Positions 49,792-55,227 of a stretch of DNA of 55,227 nt are shown here, one piece after another. The stretch covers positions 1-55,227 of the forward strand of contig JABJKH010000028.1 in NCBI GenBank assembly GCA_018660465.1. Direction: 5' to 3'. The stretch's first letter is position 1. Each line of letters begins with the position of its first letter. The stretch comes from Rhodospirillaceae bacterium (lineage in GTDB: Bacteria > Pseudomonadota > Alphaproteobacteria > Rhodospirillales > JABJKH01). The position numbers and the translations under genes are program-made. Below the pieces are notes generated by a model, which saw only the letters and a program-made list of their open reading frames with translations, ran no database searches and was not told where the DNA came from.

Positions 49792-50868
49792 ATGACACTG
49801 CTGATATCCAATGAAGACGCCGAAGAAATTTTATCGATAACGGATTGCATTGATGCATTAGAACAAATGTACCGGGAATTGGCCGACGCCCGCGCCGTCT
49901 CGGGCCACCGTTCTGATATGGTCACGGAAACCGCCCATGAAAGCGGGACGTATTCTTTAAAGATGATGGGAGGCGTAATCCCGGCATTCGAAGTTGGCGC
50001 GGTTCGTATTAATTCTGATCTGTTGGGCTATCCAGAATCCGGCGGCATCAAACGACGGGTCAAGATCCCTGCGGCACCGGGAGAGCGCTGGGTTGGATTA
50101 GTCCTCTTATTCAGCACGCGGACCGGCGAGCCGTTAGCAATCTTCCCAGATGGGGTGGTACAGCACATGCGAGTCGCTGGCACCAGTGCGCTTGGCGTCA
50201 AATACATGGCGCGCGAAAATGCGAAGACCGTGGCATTACTGGGTGCCGGTTGGCAGGCAGCAGCCCAAATCCCCGCCGTGATGGCTGTTCGAAACATTGA
50301 AAAATTTCGGGTATACGGCCCGACCCCTGAACGGCGCGAAAAATTATGTACGGAAATGGAGGAAAAGACCGGCATTGAAATCCGACCGGTATCCGATGCC
50401 CAGTCGGCTGTTAAAGATGCTGATATCGTGCTCTGTGCGACCAACAGCATGACGACTGTGTTCTTTAAAGAATGGCTGGAGCCCGGCATGCATGTGAGCA
50501 CAATCCGCAATGTCGAGATCGAACCCGCCGCCATTAATGCCGCTGATCGAATTGCCATTCATGACCCAAGTGGTCTTACGAGTGGCTATGTACTCCGCAC
50601 CAAGGGGATGGCATTAGGCGACGGCAAGAAGCAAACCGCCGACGACCCAACGCTAAAGCATCTGGCGGATGCACCGATTCTAGCCGACCTTGTCTCCGGC
50701 AAAGTACCGGGGCGAACCAGCGACACCGAAATTTCTCAGTTCCTGAACTACCAAGGCCTGGGAATTCAATTTGCCGCCGCCGGTTGGGCGCTTTATCAGA
50801 AAGCGAAGGAACATGGTCGCGGACGTGATCTGCCGACTGACTGGTTTACAGAAGATGTAATTCCTTAA
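49792..50868 (+). CDS. Ornithine cyclodeaminase/mu-crystallin family protein
   Basis: A 358-residue NAD-dependent enzyme. MTLLISNEDAEEILSITDCI at the start, GGVIPAFEVGAVRINSDLLG with substrate residues, GTSALGVKYMARENAKTVALLGAGWQAAAQ with the dinucleotide-binding loop, and DADIVLCATNSMT follow the family. Members include ornithine cyclodeaminase, alanine dehydrogenase and ketimine reductases. Which one this is cannot be read. I chose the ATG at 49792 with GGAGA upstream; the frame continues back to 49687 without homology. An MFS gene follows after 8 bases and is probably co-transcribed. Confidence 0.92.
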   Translation: MTLLISNEDAEEILSITDCIDALEQMYRELADARAVSGHRSDMVTETAHESGTYSLKMMGGVIPAFEVGAVRINSDLLGYPESGGIKRRVKIPAAPGERWVGLVLLFSTRTGEPLAIFPDGVVQHMRVAGTSALGVKYMARENAKTVALLGAGWQAAAQIPAVMAVRNIEKFRVYGPTPERREKLCTEMEEKTGIEIRPVSDAQSAVKDADIVLCATNSMTTVFFKEWLEPGMHVSTIRNVEIEPAAINAADRIAIHDPSGLTSGYVLRTKGMALGDGKKQTADDPTLKHLADAPILADLVSGKVPGRTSDTEISQFLNYQGLGIQFAAAGWALYQKAKEHGRGRDLPTDWFTEDVIP

Positions 50869-50876
50869 AAAATATA

Positions 50877-52130
50877 ATGAACGATACAGACTCCACACCG
50901 AATGCCCCCGCCCCCCGCGCTGCACTCTGGAGCGCCTATGTCACCGGTGCGCTTTCCAATGGTATGACTGATATGTACGCGGTTGTGGTCCCGCTGTGGG
51001 CTTTATCGATTGGACTATCCCCGACGGAGATCGGACTGATCGTTGGGGCGCGTAGCATCCCCCTGATGATCTTCAGCATTCATATGGGTGTCTTGATTGA
51101 TCGAATTGGTCCCCGCCGAATTCTCATGACGGTCTCCATGACGGCGTCTCTCATGGCGCTGATGTATCCTGTGGTGCCCTGGTTCGGAGCCCTATTTTGC
51201 CTGCAAATGATCATCGGCCTTTCGACCGTGACCGGATTTATTTGTGGCCAGACAATGGTCGGACAATTGGCACGAGGCGACACGCAACGGTTCGGAAATT
51301 TTACTTTTGCCAGTCGGTTTGGAACTTTTTCCGGGCCGATCCTAACCGGTATCATTTGGGATGTGGCCGGGCCGTGGGGGGCGTTTCCGTTTATTTTCGC
51401 GTGGGGATTAACCTTATTTGGAGTGTCGCACCTGATCCCTGCATCCGCCCCGTCGCCAACTTTAGCCCAAGGCGAAGAACGCCCGACGCCACGATGGCAC
51501 GACTTTATTCCCAAATCGAGTGATTACATTCGGTCATTTGCGCTTTTGGGAATTCCAGCGGTGGCCTTGGCCGTTGGCGTCACACTACTGCGCAGTACCA
51601 CAGCCGGCATTCAGGATTCATTTTACATCGTTCATCTAAATTCTGTTGGCTTAACCGGCACCATGATTGGCATCTTGATCGCGATAGGTGAAATATCGAG
51701 CGGTTTCGGCTCCTTATCCGCCGCCCGCCTTGAGCGCTTTATGGCACCCCATTGGATTTTAATCGTGTTCTCCGCCTTGGCCATTTTATTCATTGCGCTA
51801 ACACCCCTTATTGCCGGATTTATCGTCCTGTTATTTGTCTTTCAAGTGTTGCGGGGGCTTAGTCAGGGCATCATGCAACCCGTTGGATATTCAATCCTTT
51901 CCACCGCTGCAGGTCCCAATGCGCAAGGTGCGGTCATGGGCCTTCGCATGACGGGAACCCGCATGATGAATACTATTCTACCGCCAACCATGGGGGTCGC
52001 GGTGGAGGTCTGGGGGATCGAAGCCGGATTTTATGTGATTGGCGGCGTGTTGATTTTTGTCCTCTTACTTCTATCTATCGGCATCGCTGGGTCGCCGTCG
52101 TTTTCCGGTCAAGGGGACAAGAAGATTTAA
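50877..52130 (+). CDS. MFS transporter (second)
   Basis: A 417-residue membrane protein with about twelve helices. MGVLIDRIGPRRILMTVSM after helix 2 is the MFS loop motif, and MTDMYAVVVPLWALSIGLSPTEIGLIV covers the first two helices. No specificity can be read. It sits eight bases after the cyclodeaminase-family gene, with only weak ribosome-binding bases, so translation may be coupled. It probably imports the substrate of this gene group. Confidence 0.94.
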   Translation: MNDTDSTPNAPAPRAALWSAYVTGALSNGMTDMYAVVVPLWALSIGLSPTEIGLIVGARSIPLMIFSIHMGVLIDRIGPRRILMTVSMTASLMALMYPVVPWFGALFCLQMIIGLSTVTGFICGQTMVGQLARGDTQRFGNFTFASRFGTFSGPILTGIIWDVAGPWGAFPFIFAWGLTLFGVSHLIPASAPSPTLAQGEERPTPRWHDFIPKSSDYIRSFALLGIPAVALAVGVTLLRSTTAGIQDSFYIVHLNSVGLTGTMIGILIAIGEISSGFGSLSAARLERFMAPHWILIVFSALAILFIALTPLIAGFIVLLFVFQVLRGLSQGIMQPVGYSILSTAAGPNAQGAVMGLRMTGTRMMNTILPPTMGVAVEVWGIEAGFYVIGGVLIFVLLLLSIGIAGSPSFSGQGDKKI

Positions 52131-52196
52131 CCCCGTTGTTGCGTGAAAGCGGTCAAGCAATAATAATCGATCTGAGACAGCAAGGATGAGGATATT

Positions 52197-53153
52197 ATGA
52201 CCAAACCCCTAATCGTATGCCGGTTGGATGATACGCCGGTTTTTGAAGACGCCATTGCTAAAGCAGGGCTGGCCGACCGGATCGAGATACAAAGTGTGCC
52301 CAAAGACGGCGCGCTCAGCGATCATATGCTGGCGAATGCTGAAGGCATGCTGGCGTGGGGATTGCCGCCGGGGCAATTGGCAGAAATGCCCAAGCTCCGC
52401 TGGGTCCAGACCATGACCGTTGGCATGGACAGCTGGTTGAGCCGAGATGATCTACGGGACGATATCATTCTGACTTGCGCGCGAGGCATCCATCGGGTGC
52501 AAATGCCTGAGAGCGTGATGGGTGCCATGCTTTATGTCACCCGACCGTTCATTGATACGACAGCCAACAATCTGGCCCATAAATGGGTGCGCCGTGCGCC
52601 AGAACCATTGGCTGGGAAAACCCTCGGCATCTTGGGCGTCGGCACGGTTGGTGCTGAAATCGCGCGTAAGGTGAGCGTCTTTGAAATGAATATTATTGGC
52701 ACACGGAAGTCAGGTGAAGCTGTGCCAAACGTCGATAAAATTTATTCACCTGATGAAACCGATGCGGTCTTAGCGCAAGCTGATTTCGTGCTGACGCTAT
52801 TGCCGGTGACATCGGAAACAAAGAATTTCATGAACGCCGCCCGCTTTGCCAAGATGAAAGAAAGTGCATGGTACCTTAACTTTACACGCGGCGATGTTGT
52901 GGTCGATGCGGACTTAATTGAGGCTGTGGAATCGAAACGAATAGCGGGTGCCGTGCTTGATACCTTCCGGATTGAACCCTTGCCGCCGGAGGATGCGTTC
53001 TGGGCAACCGAAGGAATTATTGTTCTGCCCCATATCGGTGGCATGCACCCGGAGCGTGGCGCACAAATCTCCGGCCTTGTCGTCGATAACCTGCGAGCAT
53101 TCTTGGAGGGTGGCGAAATGACCGCTGTTGTTGATCGGGAGAAAGGATACTGA
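52197..53153 (+). CDS. D-2-hydroxyacid dehydrogenase
   Basis: A 318-residue NAD(P)-dependent enzyme. The Rossmann motif is TLGILGVGTVGAEIARKVSV. The catalytic residues are Arg in NFTRGDVVVD, Glu in DTFRIEPLPPEDAFW, and His in VLPHIGGMHPERG. It would reduce a 2-oxoacid or oxidise a D-2-hydroxyacid, such as glyoxylate/hydroxypyruvate or a longer acid. The family's usual fingerprints are complete, but the loop TRGD in place of GRG is unusual. It lies 66 bases after the MFS gene and two bases before the small secreted protein. Confidence 0.92.
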   Translation: MTKPLIVCRLDDTPVFEDAIAKAGLADRIEIQSVPKDGALSDHMLANAEGMLAWGLPPGQLAEMPKLRWVQTMTVGMDSWLSRDDLRDDIILTCARGIHRVQMPESVMGAMLYVTRPFIDTTANNLAHKWVRRAPEPLAGKTLGILGVGTVGAEIARKVSVFEMNIIGTRKSGEAVPNVDKIYSPDETDAVLAQADFVLTLLPVTSETKNFMNAARFAKMKESAWYLNFTRGDVVVDADLIEAVESKRIAGAVLDTFRIEPLPPEDAFWATEGIIVLPHIGGMHPERGAQISGLVVDNLRAFLEGGEMTAVVDREKGY

Positions 53154-53155
53154 GA

Positions 53156-53476
53156 ATGAATAGAATTTCTATTACCGTTCTAATTGGCCTTTTATTTACA
53201 CCTGGCTTTGCCGGGGCAGATCAAATTGACGGCGACTGGTGCACGAAGGAAGGGCGCCGCCTGAACATTGAGGGGCCAAAAATCAGGACTCCCGGCGGCA
53301 CCGTAATGACAGGCGAATACGACCGTCACAATTTCGCATATGTGGTCCCCAAGGGGGAGCCCGGCGCAGGCGTCAAAATCACCATGGAACAATTAGACGA
53401 CGACATCATGCACATGCGGCAAGGCGACGGTTCCAAACCGAAGGAATGGAACCGCTGCCGGATGCCGATTAGCTAA
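53156..53476 (+). CDS. Small secreted protein of unknown function
   Basis: A 106-residue protein with a clear signal peptide (ISITVLIGLLFTPGFAGA, cut near residue 21). The mature part begins with DGDWCTKEGRRLNIEGPKI, a pattern seen in small periplasmic proteins of Rhodospirillales, and has two cysteines (DWCTK and NRCRMP), able to form a disulfide. It starts two bases after the dehydrogenase stop, so it is coupled with it, though a shared pathway is not obvious. No family name can be given. It ends six bases before a convergent gene. Confidence 0.75.
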   Translation: MNRISITVLIGLLFTPGFAGADQIDGDWCTKEGRRLNIEGPKIRTPGGTVMTGEYDRHNFAYVVPKGEPGAGVKITMEQLDDDIMHMRQGDGSKPKEWNRCRMPIS

Positions 53477-53482
53477 GCTGGT

Positions 53483-54568
53483 TCAGCTGGACTTATAAAA
53501 CTGGGAGATATCCAGTCCCAGAAGCTCTGCCGCATTGCCGCCCATGATTTTGGCTTTGCCGTCATCGTCCAGTCCTTGGACGCTGTTGACGTGGCCAACG
53601 GGATCGGGTTCTGCCATGTCGTAGGGGTAGTCGGTCCCCATTACCACCTTATCCGCACCCCAGGTATCGATCATGTAGCGCAGCTGGTGTTCGGTGAACA
53701 CGACGGTATCGAAGTAGAGCTTCTTGATGTACTCGCTGGGTGGTTTGCTGATGGTTGTCCGACAATCATCGCGCAGATGATAAGGATGGTCAAAACGGCC
53801 TGAGTACGCGGGGATATAACCGCCGCCATGGGCGATGCAGATTTTTAGGCCGGGGTATTTTTCGAGGTATCCGTCGAACACCAAATGCCCAACAGCGAGT
53901 GCTGACTCTAAAGGATGGCCGATGGTGTTACGGAAGTAATGATCCCCCATACGTTCCTTGAAGGATGTGCCAATGGGATGAATGAAAATCATCACGCCCA
54001 TTTCTTCAATGCGCTGAAATAGTTTCTCAAGGCCTGCGCGGGTCAAGTCGGTCCCATTGACGTTGGTTGAAATCTCCACACCCTTGAAACCAAGGTCGTT
54101 CACGCAGCGTTCCAGCTCCGCAATCGACATATCGACGTCCTGCAGTGGCAGCGTTCCAAGGCCGACGAAGCGGTCCGGGTGGGTGCCAACGACTTCCGCA
54201 ATTCGATCATTTACAACATTGCAAGTATCGCGCGCGAATTCAGCTGGCTTGTCGTAGTTATAATGAAACGGCGATGTTGAGATGGCTTGAACGTCAATGC
54301 CTTGCTTGTCCATGTCTGCCAGTCGTATTGCCGGATCCGTCAGCTTGGGGCGCAGGGATTTTTGTAATTCTTTGTTGATGGAGACTGTCAGAGGGTTGTT
54401 ATCGACAGACCCACCGTAAAGATCGGGTAGGCTCGCCAACATGTCATCCGCCTTATGGACATGAATATGGCAATGAATATCAACAGTAAAAAATTTATTG
54501 CCGTTCTGAACGGTTTGGGCATGGCCGTGATCGTCCGCCGGGGCATGGTTCGCGCATTTGAAAAACAT
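53483..54568 (-). CDS. Amidohydrolase family protein (ACMSD/resorcylate-decarboxylase-like)
   Basis: A 361-residue TIM-barrel metal enzyme. Metal ligands are visible as HCHIHVHKADDML near the N-terminus, IFIHPIGTSF in the middle, CIAHGGGYIPAYSGRFDH, and MGTDYPYDMAEPDPVG with the catalytic Asp. This set is typical of the ACMSD-type decarboxylases and related hydrolases acting on aromatic or unsaturated acids. AGGAGA lies at the start. The adjacent GntR gene is on the same strand upstream and likely controls it. The N-terminal 27 residues (CANHAPADDHGHAQ) are an extension rich in His and Asp. Confidence 0.92.
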   Translation of the reverse strand: MFFKCANHAPADDHGHAQTVQNGNKFFTVDIHCHIHVHKADDMLASLPDLYGGSVDNNPLTVSINKELQKSLRPKLTDPAIRLADMDKQGIDVQAISTSPFHYNYDKPAEFARDTCNVVNDRIAEVVGTHPDRFVGLGTLPLQDVDMSIAELERCVNDLGFKGVEISTNVNGTDLTRAGLEKLFQRIEEMGVMIFIHPIGTSFKERMGDHYFRNTIGHPLESALAVGHLVFDGYLEKYPGLKICIAHGGGYIPAYSGRFDHPYHLRDDCRTTISKPPSEYIKKLYFDTVVFTEHQLRYMIDTWGADKVVMGTDYPYDMAEPDPVGHVNSVQGLDDDGKAKIMGGNAAELLGLDISQFYKSS

Positions 54569-54587
54569 CGTCTTCTCCTGATGGAAT

Positions 54588-54628
54588 TAATTCGAATTAG
54601 GGCCACAGTGTAGTCATTGTCGCTGTGG
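54588..54628. promoter_or_regulatory. Palindrome and hairpin upstream of the amidohydrolase gene
   Basis: TAATTCGAATTA (54588-54599) is a perfect 12-base palindrome 20 bases before the amidohydrolase ATG, on the leftward strand. Next to it CCACAG (54603-54608) and CTGTGG (54623-54628) form a six-base hairpin without a T run. They lie between the GntR gene and its likely target. The palindrome could be an operator and the hairpin a weak terminator or mRNA feature. Confidence 0.4.
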
Positions 54629-54639
54629 TGAAAAGCAGA

Positions 54640-55227
54640 TTAACTTGCGAGCAGGCGCATTACTTCTTCCGCCGCCTTATGGGCTTCTTCTCGGGTGATG
54701 CGTTCGGCTGTGGACGCATCAGCTTTCTTGATCGCAGCCAAAATCGCCCGCAGATTCTTCATGCTCTCCTTGGACCTTGAAGCAGACCTGTTGGGATGGC
54801 TCAACCCCAGAGCCCGCCACCGCCAAACACGGGCATGAAGCGATGCCAGCATTTCGCTGAGGGTTCCACTGCCAGCCCCTTCATACAACACGTCATAGAA
54901 TTGATTTTTGGTTTCTAGAACTTTGTCGGAATTTTCTTCCTTATAAGCCGCGACGACGACTTGGAGCGCCTCGTCCAATTTTTTTACCAAGGCTTGGTCC
55001 GCATTTTCAACGAACAAGCGGGTGGCGTGGCCTTCAAGAACCGCGCGTATATTGTATAGATCTTGCGCTTCGTCGATTGAAAGTTCGCGTACGACCGGAC
55101 CTTTGTTTGGAATAAGTTCGATCAGCCCTTCTGTTTCCAACTGGCGAAGTGCCTCGCGAATAACAGTCCGCGACACATCCATCATTTGTGTTAGCTCAGG
55201 TTCCGTCAATCTTTGCCCTGGCGCAAG
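54640..55227 (-). CDS. GntR family regulator with FCD domain, N-terminus cut off
   Basis: A frame of 195 codons reaches the window edge without a start, so the first residues are missing. The visible beginning reads LAPGQRLTEPELTQMMDVS, then RTVIREALRQLETEGLIEL, the end of the GntR winged helix. From about residue 75 the helical FCD domain follows (LYNIRAVLEGHATRLFVEN, then YDVLYEGAGSGTLSEML and IKKADASTAERITREEAHKA), which binds an acid or metal ligand. FCD regulators typically repress acid catabolism genes. The amidohydrolase downstream on the same strand is the likely target. The codon boundary at 55227 is in phase. Confidence 0.95.
   Translation of the reverse strand, partial: LAPGQRLTEPELTQMMDVSRTVIREALRQLETEGLIELIPNKGPVVRELSIDEAQDLYNIRAVLEGHATRLFVENADQALVKKLDEALQVVVAAYKEENSDKVLETKNQFYDVLYEGAGSGTLSEMLASLHARVWRWRALGLSHPNRSASRSKESMKNLRAILAAIKKADASTAERITREEAHKAAEEVMRLLAS

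Noticed and set aside
1-55227. CRISPR arrays, insertion sequences, phage or tRNA genes
   Set aside because: No regularly spaced repeats, transposase or integrase frames, or tRNA-like cloverleaf sequences were seen on reading. Short tRNA genes cannot be fully excluded without a covariance search.

Overview
The window looks like a chromosomal segment of a free-living, probably marine alphaproteobacterium of the Rhodospirillales type. This is inferred from gene style: argD-argF as an overlapping pair, RecX, a PagL-type outer-membrane enzyme, a RquA-like methyltransferase, and many TauD, MmgE/PrpD, enolase-superfamily and GntR/IclR catabolic genes at medium GC. There is no 16S gene or marker that fixes the species. 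I saw no tRNA, rRNA, CRISPR array, phage gene or insertion sequence.

Positions 1-24.9 kb hold mostly household and envelope genes in short units on both strands. In order these are: a CPA2 antiporter fragment, a small secreted orphan, a TPR protein, a PagL-like deacylase, a TPR-glycosyltransferase, a chemoreceptor with a clear terminator, ArsC, a large MscS channel, a VOC protein, RecX, an ABC-2 permease, argD-argF, a C45 acyltransferase/peptidase, a tcuAB-like tricarballylate oxidation pair, an HtrA-like protease with a cupin, a BKACE enzyme next to an anSME-like radical SAM enzyme, a RquA-like methyltransferase, a GST, a flavin monooxygenase and a PncC/CinA amidase.

Positions 25.5-36.6 kb form one tight rightward run of ten genes: double cupin, Gfo/Idh/MocA oxidoreductase, acyl-CoA dehydrogenase, NDP-forming acyl-CoA synthetase, MmgE/PrpD, LeuC-like and LeuD-like dehydratase subunits, two enolase-superfamily enzymes and a small alpha/beta-barrel protein. 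It reads as a catabolic operon for an unknown organic or sugar acid that ends in CoA-thioester chemistry. It is followed by three TauD/TfdA dioxygenases, an IclR regulator, an isopropylmalate/isocitrate-type dehydrogenase, a second MmgE/PrpD, a CapA-like protein and an MFS transporter.

The most notable locus is 45263-48322. One reading frame is interrupted by a single TGA exactly at the first position of the UGSC/CGSC motif of the UGSC (seleno)protein family, so it most likely encodes a selenocysteine protein. It is followed by a conserved partner gene and a third MmgE/PrpD gene, overlapping or closely spaced. The motif here reads U-G-S-S rather than U-G-S-C.

Positions 48.3-55.2 kb continue the catabolic theme: a fourth MmgE/PrpD, an ornithine-cyclodeaminase family protein, a second MFS transporter, a D-2-hydroxyacid dehydrogenase, a small secreted protein, an ACMSD-like amidohydrolase and a GntR/FCD regulator cut by the window end. 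Together the right-hand 30 kb appear to be an accessory region for uptake and breakdown of hydroxy-, di- and tricarboxylic acids. The actual substrates cannot be read from sequence.
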